Assembly: GCF_002812125.1 (NCBI RefSeq)
Contig: NZ_NPDQ01000011.1
Span: 9,923-73,922 of the forward strand
Source: Leptospira brenneri
Lineage (GTDB): Bacteria; Spirochaetota; Leptospiria; Leptospirales; Leptospiraceae
DNA length: 64,000 bases
Direction: 5' to 3'
Program-made: the position numbers and the translations under genes
The notes under the pieces: model-generated
The model's database searches: none
Told to the model about the DNA's origin: nothing
The model's input: the letters and a program-made list of their open reading frames with translations, nothing else
In this document: in pieces, positions 44,242 through 53,018 of the stretch
How the letters are laid out: every line of letters begins with the position of its first letter
Position numbering within the stretch: position 1 is the stretch's first letter

Positions 44242-45747
44242 TTAGTTTCCTATTAACTGGTAGGTCTTTTTGATTTCAAGGTCGGCACGTTCTGATTCTT
44301 CTCTATCCAAAACCATAGGCAATTGGATTCCGTGGAATTGAATGCGTATGGTTTTTTCTGTAGAGGATCGGAGGAGTTCTTTTAAGTGGGCTAAGTTTTT
44401 TACCTTTACCCCATTCAAAGATTCAACCACCATATTTAAATAAAAATCGGAATGAGAATTATTCGGATGTGGTAATTTGCGATATAAAACTACATCCTCG
44501 GACTCCCCATCGGATAATGTAGTAGCATCATAAAACCGGTAAACGAGTAAACTCCCACCTTGAGTTTGTCCATTTTTACTCCAAGCTTCTAATAGATCCC
44601 GGTTGACTGTTTGGAACACAAGACCACCAAACACTAGATAATCGTAATTAATGCCATATCTTGATCTTTGTTTTTCCATTTGTGGCATTTTTTTTGCTGG
44701 AAATTTTACATTTATCTTCTTTTTATCTCGAATGAGATCAAAACTGATTTCTTCACCAGCAAACTTATTATCTACAAGCTCTAAAAAATCAACGGAATTT
44801 GATTCTAGTAGATTTCCGTTCCTTCCTATCTTACGTCCGTCGATGGCAGTTAAGTAGTCACCTGGTTTTAAATATCCATCAGCAGAACCTGCTTTTAAAA
44901 CTTTCGTAACAAAAACTCCTTCTATGGAGTTCGGGATTTCATAAAATTTCCTATGTGATTCTGAATAGGAGGGTTGGGTTTGAATCCCCAACTCAACATA
45001 ACCGTGATAAGTTCCATCCTCTATATCTTTTAAAAAATGTTGGATCACTCCCGTGGGAATGATGTAACCGATATTTTCTCCTTTAGTAGAAGCTTGGAAG
45101 GCAACACCAACGACCTTCCCATTTTGGAGCGCGGGTCCCCCTGAGTTTCCTGGATTGATGGCAGCATCTACTTGGACCACCAAATGGCTATCGATTTGTG
45201 AATGTGCATAAGTAGATTGTTCAATTCTTGAAACGATACCTCGGCTAACAGATATTTTACTTCCGCCAATCGGATATCCGATAATATCCACTGGGCTTGC
45301 CAGCTCTGGTAAATTTCCTAGCTCTAAATAACTACTATCTTCGTAAAATTCAGGATTCGAAACTTCGAGAAGAGCTAAATCACAATCATGGGCTATGAAC
45401 AAAACTTTTAGTTCATACCATTCGGTTTGGTTGTTTCTCTGAGCTTCCATAAATTTTGCATTCGATACTACATGGGCATTTGTGAGGATTCGGTTTTTGG
45501 AAATTAAAAATCCAGATCCCGTCGAAGCAGAAATCCCGGAAGAGATCCAGGGGGAGAAGGGGTCTTTGGCTTGGGAGAAAACTCGGATTTGGACTACAGA
45601 TTTCTTGATTTCGTCGATGGAGAGTCTGTTTTCCTCAGGATAAACCGGGCTAAGGAATAAACTCGTAAAAAATAAAATAGTACTCGCAAAGAGAGACAGG
45701 GAGGGGAATATTTTTTTTTGTTTTTGCATGAGTTTGTTTGAATCCAT
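44242..45747 (-). CDS. HtrA/DegP-type serine protease with PDZ domains
   Basis: 501 residues from 45747, or 495 from ATG 45729, which starts right at the signal peptide. Catalytic triad (numbered from 45747): H92 in TNAHVV, D123 in HDCDLALLEV, S202 in NPGNSGGPAL. PDZ segments follow at about 255-345 (PNSIEGVFVTKVLKAGSADGYL) and in the C-terminal part (VVESLNGVKVKNLAHLKE). It degrades or refolds damaged exported proteins. It is the first gene of a pair with the dead paralogue. The 5' end overlaps the divergent gene at 45728. Confidence 0.88.
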   Translation of the reverse strand: MDSNKLMQKQKKIFPSLSLFASTILFFTSLFLSPVYPEENRLSIDEIKKSVVQIRVFSQAKDPFSPWISSGISASTGSGFLISKNRILTNAHVVSNAKFMEAQRNNQTEWYELKVLFIAHDCDLALLEVSNPEFYEDSSYLELGNLPELASPVDIIGYPIGGSKISVSRGIVSRIEQSTYAHSQIDSHLVVQVDAAINPGNSGGPALQNGKVVGVAFQASTKGENIGYIIPTGVIQHFLKDIEDGTYHGYVELGIQTQPSYSESHRKFYEIPNSIEGVFVTKVLKAGSADGYLKPGDYLTAIDGRKIGRNGNLLESNSVDFLELVDNKFAGEEISFDLIRDKKKINVKFPAKKMPQMEKQRSRYGINYDYLVFGGLVFQTVNRDLLEAWSKNGQTQGGSLLVYRFYDATTLSDGESEDVVLYRKLPHPNNSHSDFYLNMVVESLNGVKVKNLAHLKELLRSSTEKTIRIQFHGIQLPMVLDREESERADLEIKKTYQLIGN

Positions 45748-46858
45748 TATATTCGGAGTTACCGCCTGTTTTTCATTGATTGCCGGTATTGTTTCATTTA
45801 GAAAGAATCCTCGGACAAGAATGAAAACAAGTTTTTCTATCTTCGCAGCTTTTTTCTGTATCGGAGATTTGACAATACTCAGTGATAGTTTGTTCTTAGA
45901 AAATCAAATCTTAAACCAAACACAATCCATCTCCACCTATTTAATTTTTTTATCGTTTGCTCTTTTATACTTTGGATTACAGTTCCCAACTTTCTTTCGT
46001 AATTTTCCGCGCCTGGTTGTTATTTGTTCCTTTGTTTTGGGAATGGGGATCATGTTACTTTTTGTAGACATAGGTTTACCTAGTGAAGTTTATCCACAGG
46101 CTAATCTTATTTTATTAAAGTATTACTATAACATCTACTTTCTGTTAACTGCAATTGCATTTTCTTATTTGGTGATTGCTAAACTTCGTTACAATTTCCC
46201 CGCTATCCAAAAATTTATGGAATATATTTATTTGGCGACATTTCTCACTTGTATCTTTTTTATTTTTCTTTGTTTTTCCCCAAATTTCATACCTTTGACA
46301 ACAAAGTATTTTTTGCATTTTTTTCTATTTATCAATTTGCTTTTTCTTTCCTGTTTTGTTGTTTTTTTGTTCCATTATTCTTTTACGGAAGATTATTTAA
46401 CACATCCATTTTCTTTTATCTTTGAAAGATCAAATAAGATTTTTGAAGACCAAATCCTGGCCACAAGATCTCACTCAAGACTGATTAAAGAAAAACTTTG
46501 GGGGTTGTATGAAAAAAGAAACTGGAAAAACATTATGGATAGTTTCTGGTTTCAAATTCTTGTGGATGAAACTTTGGATAATGCACTAGAACATGGAGGG
46601 AAAAGAGAAGATGACATCATCACAGTTCATGTATTTGAGTCAAGGAAATACATTGATGTTTATGTAATTGATAGTGGAAAAGGTTTTAATCCGAGACTTA
46701 TCCCAAGTCCTATTGAGTCGGACCGGAAGTTAGTCACAAGCGGGCGAGGAATTCATATTCTGAAAAAGTTGTTTGTAGTTCGATGGAATTTTCTTGGAAA
46801 CGAAGTGAGTATTCGTGTGGATAAAACAAAGAGTTCTGATTGGAAATCTATAACCTAA
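45728..46858 (+). CDS. Membrane protein with C-terminal HATPase (anti-sigma/histidine-kinase-like) domain
   Basis: 376 residues. The first 220 form about seven membrane helices without a recognised sensor domain. The C-terminal 150 hold a GHKL ATP-binding domain: ETLDNALEHG (N-box, about 279-288), VIDSGKGFNP (G1) and SGRGIHILKKL (G2). No phospho-acceptor His is seen, so it looks closer to RsbW/SpoIIAB-type kinases than to a classic histidine kinase. Partners unknown. The ATG overlaps the possible start of the HtrA gene on CATG (45727-45730). Confidence 0.7.
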   Translation: MSLFESIIFGVTACFSLIAGIVSFRKNPRTRMKTSFSIFAAFFCIGDLTILSDSLFLENQILNQTQSISTYLIFLSFALLYFGLQFPTFFRNFPRLVVICSFVLGMGIMLLFVDIGLPSEVYPQANLILLKYYYNIYFLLTAIAFSYLVIAKLRYNFPAIQKFMEYIYLATFLTCIFFIFLCFSPNFIPLTTKYFLHFFLFINLLFLSCFVVFLFHYSFTEDYLTHPFSFIFERSNKIFEDQILATRSHSRLIKEKLWGLYEKRNWKNIMDSFWFQILVDETLDNALEHGGKREDDIITVHVFESRKYIDVYVIDSGKGFNPRLIPSPIESDRKLVTSGRGIHILKKLFVVRWNFLGNEVSIRVDKTKSSDWKSIT

Positions 46859-46896
46859 CCAAAACTCCTTATTTCTAATAGAATTTAGATTTAAAT

Positions 46897-47430
46897 TTAA
46901 TGTCCTTCGAATTCACAAATGGAAAATACATCAACTCCATAAGTATCTTTAATTCGTTTTGCTCCACCTAAATCTGGTAAGTTGATGATGGTTGCACATT
47001 CATGAACTACACCTTTTAAATTTTGAACTAGTTTGATCGAAGCTTCTAGAGTTCCCCCAGTGGCAATCAAATCGTCCATAATCAGGACTCGTTCTCCAGG
47101 GTTAATGGCATCCGTATGGATTTCTACATGATCCACACCATATTCCAAAGCATAGGATTCAGAGATAGTGGTTCCAGGAAGTTTGCCTTTTTTACGGATC
47201 GGAACAAATCCCACTCCAAGTTGGAAAGCAAGAGCGGCTCCAGGAATAAAACCTCTGGCATCAATAGCGGCAATTTTATTTAATTTAGCATTTTGGTATC
47301 GTTCTACAAACATTCCAATCGTGAGTTGGAATCCTTCTGGGTCGATGAGAAGGGAAGTAATATCGCGAAAGAGAATCCCTGGTTTCGGGTAATCGGGAAT
47401 GGTTCGAATCTTAGATTTCACAATGGACAT
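46897..47430 (-). CDS. apt: Adenine phosphoribosyltransferase
   Basis: 177 residues from ATG 47430; the open frame continues to a TTG at 47466, but the family normally begins a few residues before [18 protein letters not shown]. The PRPP-binding motif is [18 protein letters not shown] (about 115-132), followed by the conserved C-terminal hydrophobic strand. It salvages adenine to AMP with PRPP. A terminator lies between it and the upstream htpX gene, so it has its own promoter or depends on read-through. Confidence 0.95.
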   Translation of the reverse strand: MSIVKSKIRTIPDYPKPGILFRDITSLLIDPEGFQLTIGMFVERYQNAKLNKIAAIDARGFIPGAALAFQLGVGFVPIRKKGKLPGTTISESYALEYGVDHVEIHTDAINPGERVLIMDDLIATGGTLEASIKLVQNLKGVVHECATIINLPDLGGAKRIKDTYGVDVFSICEFEGH

Positions 47431-47465
47431 AATAGGATGAAACCAAGGAAGACTAAGGCTTTGCA

Positions 47466-47497
47466 ATAAAAAAAGGCCGGCTATTTTGCCGACCTTT
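47466..47497 (-). terminator. Rho-independent terminator after htpX
   Basis: On the minus strand AAAGGTCGGC pairs with GCCGGCCTTT (47472-47497) around a 6-base loop, then a run of T (47466-47474 as A on +). It lies 28 bases after the htpX stop. Confidence 0.8.
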
Positions 47498-47524
47498 CCA
47501 CTTTGTTTGTCTTTTGTGAAGATT

Positions 47525-48415
47525 TTATCTCATTTGTTTGAGAGCTAAAATTCTTTCTTCTAAGGCAGGGTGGGTTGCAAATAGAGAAAGAAAACCACCT
47601 TTGTTAGAAGAGATCTTAAAGGAAGCAAGAGCTTCTCCTCTCGGATCTTCTGGCATCTCTACCATTTGTCTGAGTGATTCCAAAGCAGAAATCATAGATT
47701 CTCTTCCCGCAAGTTTAGCCCCACCGGCATCCGCACGGAACTCTCTTTGGCGAGAGAAATAAGCCACTGCCATGGAACCAAGAATCGAAAACGCGATGTC
47801 AAGAACGATAGTGACAACAATTCGTACGATATGTGCCATTTCTTCTTTTACTGCATTTGATGCCACATAAGCAATGATACGAGAAATGAACATAGCAAAT
47901 GAGTTCACAACACCTTGGATGAGAGTGAGGGTTACCATATCACCATTGGCAACGTGTGACAATTCGTGGGCAAGTACACCTTCTAACTCTTGTGCATTCA
48001 TACGGTTTAGTAATCCCGTAGATACAGCAACAAGGGCACTGGATTTACTTGGACCTGTTGCGAAAGCATTCACTTCAGGAGATTCGTAAATCCCAACTTC
48101 TGGCATAGGAAGATGAGCTCGTTGTGCGAGTGATTGCACTCGGCGATACACATCCATCTCTGGAGCGGAAGCTTTTTTCGGGTCGATGACTTTTACACCC
48201 ATCGTCCACTTTGCCATCATTTTAGAAAGTAAAAGCGAAATGAAAGATCCCGCCATACCCCACATTAAACAGAATACAATGAGTCGCGTTAGATCCAAAC
48301 CATAGGCACGGATGCTAAATCCCATCGAACCAAGTAGTGTGGTCACGATGGAGATGGTAGTCATAATCAAAATATTGGTTAACAGGAAAAAACCGATTCG
48401 TTTGATCCAAGTCAT
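47525..48415 (-). CDS. htpX: Membrane metalloprotease HtpX
   Basis: 296 residues, normal length. Two N-terminal helices (about 8-28 and 40-60), the zinc motif [12 protein letters not shown] (about 142-153), two more helices and the third ligand region [16 protein letters not shown] (about 226-241). HtpX degrades misfolded membrane proteins alongside FtsH. AAGGAG precedes the ATG; a small hairpin sits just upstream of it (48434-48450). The gene ends at the terminator 47466-47497. Confidence 0.95.
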   Translation of the reverse strand: MTWIKRIGFFLLTNILIMTTISIVTTLLGSMGFSIRAYGLDLTRLIVFCLMWGMAGSFISLLLSKMMAKWTMGVKVIDPKKASAPEMDVYRRVQSLAQRAHLPMPEVGIYESPEVNAFATGPSKSSALVAVSTGLLNRMNAQELEGVLAHELSHVANGDMVTLTLIQGVVNSFAMFISRIIAYVASNAVKEEMAHIVRIVVTIVLDIAFSILGSMAVAYFSRQREFRADAGGAKLAGRESMISALESLRQMVEMPEDPRGEALASFKISSNKGGFLSLFATHPALEERILALKQMR

Positions 48416-48433
48416 AGGAAATTGTTCTCCTTA

Positions 48434-48450
48434 AGGTTCACAGGGAACCT
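48434..48450 (-). promoter_or_regulatory. Hairpin in htpX 5' leader
   Basis: On the minus strand AGGTTC, five loop bases, then GAACCT (48450-48434). It ends immediately before TTAAGGAG, the ribosome-binding site of htpX. It might shield or expose the site with temperature or ligand; this is inference. Confidence 0.4.
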
Positions 48451-48500
48451 GATTGTTAGACTAAAACTGTACTTGTTTGATCCTTAGATTACAAGCAAAA

Positions 48501-50120
48501 TTAATGCCCTAATGTATCCTGATTTTCTTTTGAGTTATTGAGAAGCTGTATCAATAAAAACAAAGTTGCCAAAGAAAAATAAGCAATCGGGAAATCAAAA
48601 CTCGCAATCTCCGTAAATCTGTTGAGAATGGCATTCCCTTGTAATTCATACGCATGAATCCAACCGACTAAAGAAAGGACAGCAGCGATTAGAGCCCAGA
48701 TGGCAGCCCGTATCCATTCTCTTTCTAAAATGAAAACGACCATCGCTGACCATACCATCGAAGTGATGAGAAATCCTTGTGACAAAGCTAATACACCAGA
48801 GAGTGCATAGGGAAGGAAAGGTAAATGAGGGGGAAGGTCTGCTAAAGAAAAATGGATACTTTGTTTAGCACCTATCTCTTGTAAGGTGGCCTGAAGTTTT
48901 CCATCTAAAAAGATAAATACATTTTGAATGATGAGCACAGCCCATCCAGCAAACGCCGGCAAAAGTCCCACAACAACCGCAGGAGAATGGTGCCTCGGAA
49001 TGGCTTGGAAAGCTTGGCTTGTGATCACAATCCCAATCCAAAGTACAATAGCCATACCTGCTTCCACAGGAATCAAAGCCTGGATAAGACCCATAAGTCC
49101 AAACAAACTCACGATGGTCATAAAAATTCCCGATAACACCGAATAACTATGTTTAGCTCCGAGTGCCTTCCAACCTGGATGACCAATGTAGATGGTAGTA
49201 GGGAAAGGAGAACCAAAGGCAGTGCCGGCAAGGGTACCTAGTCCATTCACAAGAAGTGAAGTTTTTGTATCAAAACTATCTCCTGACGCTTCTGCTGATT
49301 CAATGTTTTGGAGGGATCCAATTACATTAAAAACTCCCATAGGAAGAATGATGGAAAAATACGCTTTGATATTCGCATAGGTAAGAGTTTCTAACAATGG
49401 ACTGATGGATAATTGTGGGAAATAGATTCCAAGAGTTGTAAGTCCATTTTCGATGGCACCTGGTTGGTAAATGGGATCTCCCCAAAACGAAGACAGATAA
49501 GATAATAAAATCCCAAGTATTACCGAAAGGAGTCCTCCCGGAATTCCAAAGGGGAAACGAACCTTTCCAAAGTATTGCAAAAGAATCACACCTAGCGGAA
49601 TAAAGGCGATGATTGGTCTTTCAAAAGTTCGAAGTAAAAAATCCATTGAAATAAAGGTGATGGCAATTCCTGCCAAAGCAGAGAGGAGGGCAGCTCTTGG
49701 TGTATACTTTCGAATTTTTGCAGCCACAAAAGACCCAATGACTTCAATACATCCAGAAACAAAAGATACAAGTAGTCCAGCTTTCCATGCGGCTACATAG
49801 TCTCCCGTGGCTTGATAAGTGGGAAACATGACAAAAAATACAAAAGCAAATAAAGATACTGTATTGATTCCATAAGGAATTGCGGTAACATCTGTTCTGT
49901 GAGTGCGTTGTCCTAATTTCCATGCTTGCCATGCATAAAAAACATTTCCAACGAGTAAGGACACAGCTGCACCAGGCAAAACAACTGAAGTAACAAATGC
50001 TAAAGGAAAACCACAAACTCCAATACAAAGAGCAGAAAGAACCAAAAGTTGGATTAGGTTGTCTACCATGAGACCAAAAAAACCGTCGAGATCACCCCGG
50101 GTGATGGTAAAAAAATTCAT
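48501..50120 (-). CDS. NCS2-like (xanthine/uracil) membrane permease
   Basis: 539 residues with about 12-14 helices. Features include LPGAAVSLLVGNVFYAWQA, VTAIPYGINTVSLFAF (a P-Y-G-I-N-T loop like that of AzgA-type purine carriers), and ASGDSFDTKTSLLVNGLGTLAGTAFGSPFPTTIYIGHPG. These identify the nucleobase/ascorbate transporter fold. Substrate is uncertain. It is the last gene of a leftward operon after sspB (4-base overlap). Confidence 0.8.
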   Translation of the reverse strand: MNFFTITRGDLDGFFGLMVDNLIQLLVLSALCIGVCGFPLAFVTSVVLPGAAVSLLVGNVFYAWQAWKLGQRTHRTDVTAIPYGINTVSLFAFVFFVMFPTYQATGDYVAAWKAGLLVSFVSGCIEVIGSFVAAKIRKYTPRAALLSALAGIAITFISMDFLLRTFERPIIAFIPLGVILLQYFGKVRFPFGIPGGLLSVILGILLSYLSSFWGDPIYQPGAIENGLTTLGIYFPQLSISPLLETLTYANIKAYFSIILPMGVFNVIGSLQNIESAEASGDSFDTKTSLLVNGLGTLAGTAFGSPFPTTIYIGHPGWKALGAKHSYSVLSGIFMTIVSLFGLMGLIQALIPVEAGMAIVLWIGIVITSQAFQAIPRHHSPAVVVGLLPAFAGWAVLIIQNVFIFLDGKLQATLQEIGAKQSIHFSLADLPPHLPFLPYALSGVLALSQGFLITSMVWSAMVVFILEREWIRAAIWALIAAVLSLVGWIHAYELQGNAILNRFTEIASFDFPIAYFSLATLFLLIQLLNNSKENQDTLGH

Positions 50121-50575
50121 TCGTTCCGTTTCCCTCCAAAATCAACTCGAATCACGTTTCCATCTCCTGTGACCTCTGGTTTTGTGACTTTAGGTTTTGG
50201 AGTGGTTTCTTCTGCACTAGGAACTGTTTCTACTTGCAGGAACCTAAGTTGGGTCGCCGAGTTTTGAAACTTATCGTAAATACGAAATACAGCATCCCAA
50301 GGAATCATTGTTGGTTCCCAAGCAGAACCAAATTGAAGTTCTGCAAACAAATAGTCTGGTTTACTGTCTAAAACTTTTACGGCTTTATCACCAAACACAA
50401 GTACGATGCCGGATTCTTTTTCTGCGTTGAGTAATCCACGTTTTCCTATTTCCAGTTTTGGATGTGGCATCACATGAATGTAAAATACCCCAAACCGTTC
50501 CCAATAGAGATTAAATAAATCTCTTTTAAACTCACGTAATGTTGTGATTTCTTCCTGCGTGAGGTTTTGACTCAT
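50117..50575 (-). CDS. sspB: SspB-like ClpXP adaptor
   Basis: 152 residues. The core matches stringent starvation protein B: YIHVMPHPKLEIGKRGLL, GIVLVFGDKAVKVL, then LFAELQFGSAWEPTMIPWDAVFRIYDKF, the SspB dimer and peptide-groove region. A flexible Pro/Glu/Thr linker leads to a C-terminal VIRVDFGGKR, placed like the ClpX-binding (XB) peptide of SspB. It would deliver ssrA-tagged proteins to ClpXP. It overlaps both neighbours by 4 bases, between a polysaccharide dehydratase gene and a permease gene. Confidence 0.8.
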   Translation of the reverse strand: MSQNLTQEEITTLREFKRDLFNLYWERFGVFYIHVMPHPKLEIGKRGLLNAEKESGIVLVFGDKAVKVLDSKPDYLFAELQFGSAWEPTMIPWDAVFRIYDKFQNSATQLRFLQVETVPSAEETTPKPKVTKPEVTGDGNVIRVDFGGKRNE

Positions 50576-52455
50576 AAATTCCTTTTACCGTGCGATGTTT
50601 CCCACTCAATATATTCATCGTGGATTTTGTATTCGGGAATGATATCTTTAAAGGCAGCGAACAACTCTCTATTTTTATTTGCCTTAGCAAGGGAAAACAA
50701 CCGATTCAGTTTATTTTGGAAGAGGAGAAGGTTGTAGTTTTCCAATGGAGCTGCAATTCGAATTTTTGGGTGGTGCGTTTTTTTGATTCCTTCTTGGTTT
50801 AAAAGAAGTTCTTCATATAGTTTTTCACCAGGGCGAAGGCCAGAAAATTCAATGGCAATGTCTTTGTGAGGAGTGTATCCAGAAAGACGAATCATCTCTT
50901 CTGCAAGAGAAAGGATCCTTACTGGTTCTCCCATATCTAAAAGAAAAATTTCTCCATGTTCACCCATACTTCCAGCTTGTAACACGAGTTGTGTGGCTTC
51001 TGGAATGGTCATAAAGTAACGAATGACTTCAGGATGGGTGACAGTGACAGGGCCACCTCTTTTGATCTGTTCGCGAAAACGTGGGATCACACTTCCATTG
51101 GAACCGAGTACGTTCCCGAATCTTACAGTAATGAATTTGGTTCTAGAGTTTTGAGAAATATGTTGTAAGTAAATCTCTGCCGCTCTTTTGGAAGCTCCCA
51201 TCACATTGACTGGATTCACTGCTTTGTCAGTAGAGATGAGTACAAAACGTTCCACTCCAATTAAACGGCAAACATCTGCTACATTTTTTGTGCCCATCAC
51301 ATTATTGAGCACGGCTTCGGAAGGATTGATTTCCATCATCGGAACATGTTTGTATGCGGCAGAATGGAAAACCACAGAAGGGCGGTGTTCTTCAAAAATT
51401 GCAGAAATTCGAGATAGGTTTTTGACATCGGCAATGACAGGACGAATGTCTATATTTAAATCCGAAAATGTTTTTCTGAGTTCATAGTCAATCTCGTATA
51501 ACGGAGTTTCTGCGGCATCTAGAATGACAAGTACACTTGGTTTGAAAAGGGCAACTTGTCTACAAATTTCAGAACCAATGGAACCACCAGCTCCTGTCAC
51601 AAGGATTACTTTTTTTTCTAAGTAAGAACGAATGGATTCGATTTCTAAATCAACAGTAGGTCTTCCTAAAAGGTCTTCTACTTGTACTTCGCGAAGCTGT
51701 GTGATATTTGGTTTTCCAGAAAGATATTCTCCAAAAGTGGGGAGGATTTTGAAATCCACTCCTGCACTTTCACATTCTTTCATGAGTTTACTCACCACCC
51801 GACCATCAGGTTGAGGTACAGTCATGATGACTTTTTTGACTCCAAACTGAGTTAAAATTTTTCCAATTTCGTCAGTGGCTCCAAGGATAGGAATTCCTTG
51901 GATGTACCCACCTTTTTTGGATAGGTTGTCGTCCAAAAATCCGATGGGTTGGTAATCTAAATTTTCACTTCGCCTAATCTCTGTTAAAAAGGAACTTCCG
52001 AGTTTTCCAGCACCGACAAGTAGGACGGGGATTCCTCCCTTAGATTTATCCGAACTAAAAATTTGTTCGCGTAACATCCTCCAACTCAAACTTCGTAAAC
52101 ACAAAAACCCAAGTAAGATGAGAGTATCAAGAATCGGCACCATCCGAGAGAGTTGGTAAAACCGATTGTAAAAAAGAAGAGCCAAAGTAGAAACAAGAGA
52201 AGATAGGACAGTGGCTTTGATGATCGAAAGTAGGTCATGCAAAGACGCATAGGACCAAAGTGATCTGTAGATCCCCGAAAATAGAAACACCACACTTCGC
52301 GAGACAACGACGATCGTCGCGCAGACCCAAAAGTCGGGATAATTATCTAAAAATCGTATATTTTCAAATCGCACAAGATGTGCGAGAAAATACGACAAAA
52401 ACATAAAGAGTATGTCGACTGGTAAAACCCAGTACCGTCTCGGTATCGATTTCAT
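50572..52455 (-). CDS. Nucleotide-sugar 4,6-dehydratase of CapD/FlaA1/PglF type
   Basis: 627 residues. Four N-terminal membrane helices (about 10-125), a CoA-binding-like Rossmann domain with LLVGAGKLGSSFLTEI, then the SDR domain with VTGAGGSIGSEICRQ (about 285-299). The catalytic Y-x-x-x-K appears as M-G-A-S-K (MGASKRAAEIY), normal for this subfamily, where Met replaces Tyr. It makes 4-keto-6-deoxy UDP-HexNAc for surface glycans. First gene of the operon with sspB and the permease; 83 bases separate it from the divergent STAS-like gene. Confidence 0.92.
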   Translation of the reverse strand: MKSIPRRYWVLPVDILFMFLSYFLAHLVRFENIRFLDNYPDFWVCATIVVVSRSVVFLFSGIYRSLWSYASLHDLLSIIKATVLSSLVSTLALLFYNRFYQLSRMVPILDTLILLGFLCLRSLSWRMLREQIFSSDKSKGGIPVLLVGAGKLGSSFLTEIRRSENLDYQPIGFLDDNLSKKGGYIQGIPILGATDEIGKILTQFGVKKVIMTVPQPDGRVVSKLMKECESAGVDFKILPTFGEYLSGKPNITQLREVQVEDLLGRPTVDLEIESIRSYLEKKVILVTGAGGSIGSEICRQVALFKPSVLVILDAAETPLYEIDYELRKTFSDLNIDIRPVIADVKNLSRISAIFEEHRPSVVFHSAAYKHVPMMEINPSEAVLNNVMGTKNVADVCRLIGVERFVLISTDKAVNPVNVMGASKRAAEIYLQHISQNSRTKFITVRFGNVLGSNGSVIPRFREQIKRGGPVTVTHPEVIRYFMTIPEATQLVLQAGSMGEHGEIFLLDMGEPVRILSLAEEMIRLSGYTPHKDIAIEFSGLRPGEKLYEELLLNQEGIKKTHHPKIRIAAPLENYNLLLFQNKLNRLFSLAKANKNRELFAAFKDIIPEYKIHDEYIEWETSHGKRNL

Positions 52456-52538
52456 ATCTGATAAATAAAGGTATTAGGAACAAAATTCCTTGTAAATACA
52501 GAATCTTTTCCGAAGAATAGAAAAGAGGAAAAACCTGT

Positions 52539-53018
52539 TTGAAATCACTTCTTTTCCGCCTAGCGGGAACATTTTCTGCGGAAATTGGCTCAGAACTCTA
52601 TCTGAAACTAAAGGAGGAAACTCTTTCCCCCTCTCTTTTTTGCCTTGATTTTTCCGAGGTGAAGGAAGTCACAGAAGTGGGATGGGAATTTCTTAGAAAG
52701 ATCACCGCAAGATGTAAAGAAACAGGCTCAAAAGTTGCAGGATTTGGGTTAACAGTTCCTATCTCAGAAGAACAAAATCAAATTTTATCTTTGCATTCTA
52801 CCGAATCCGATTGTATTCATTATCTAGAATCACAAATAGTCAGTGATGCTCCCGCAAACGAACTCACCCCCAAATCAGAAGAAAAAACGGTTCACTGCCC
52901 TGAATGCCAAACCCTACTTAGGTGGAAACTTGCCGGGGACTATTTATGCCCTAATTGTGAGACCAAATTTTTTGTGAACAAAAAAGGTTGGGTCTCCACC
53001 TACGAACGTTTGTTGTGA
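52539..53018 (+). CDS. STAS-like domain plus C-terminal zinc ribbon
   Basis: 159 residues with a TTG start. The first 100 residues resemble a STAS (anti-sigma-antagonist-like) fold: LFRLAGTFSAEIGSELYLKL, LFCLDFSEVKEVTEVGWEFLRKI, GSKVAGFGLT. The phospho-acceptor Ser/Thr usual in anti-anti-sigma factors is replaced near E-V-T-E-V-G-W. The C-terminus has HCPECQTLLRWK...LCPNCETKFF, a four-Cys zinc ribbon. Such a combination suggests a regulatory adaptor that binds a protein or nucleic acid. It overlaps the convergent hrpB gene by 19 bases. Confidence 0.62.
   Translation: MKSLLFRLAGTFSAEIGSELYLKLKEETLSPSLFCLDFSEVKEVTEVGWEFLRKITARCKETGSKVAGFGLTVPISEEQNQILSLHSTESDCIHYLESQIVSDAPANELTPKSEEKTVHCPECQTLLRWKLAGDYLCPNCETKFFVNKKGWVSTYERLL

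Noticed and set aside
50572..52455. Met in place of Tyr in the SDR motif of the CapD-like protein as an inactivating change
   Set aside because: Met at this position is typical of the FlaA1/PglF subfamily, so it is expected.
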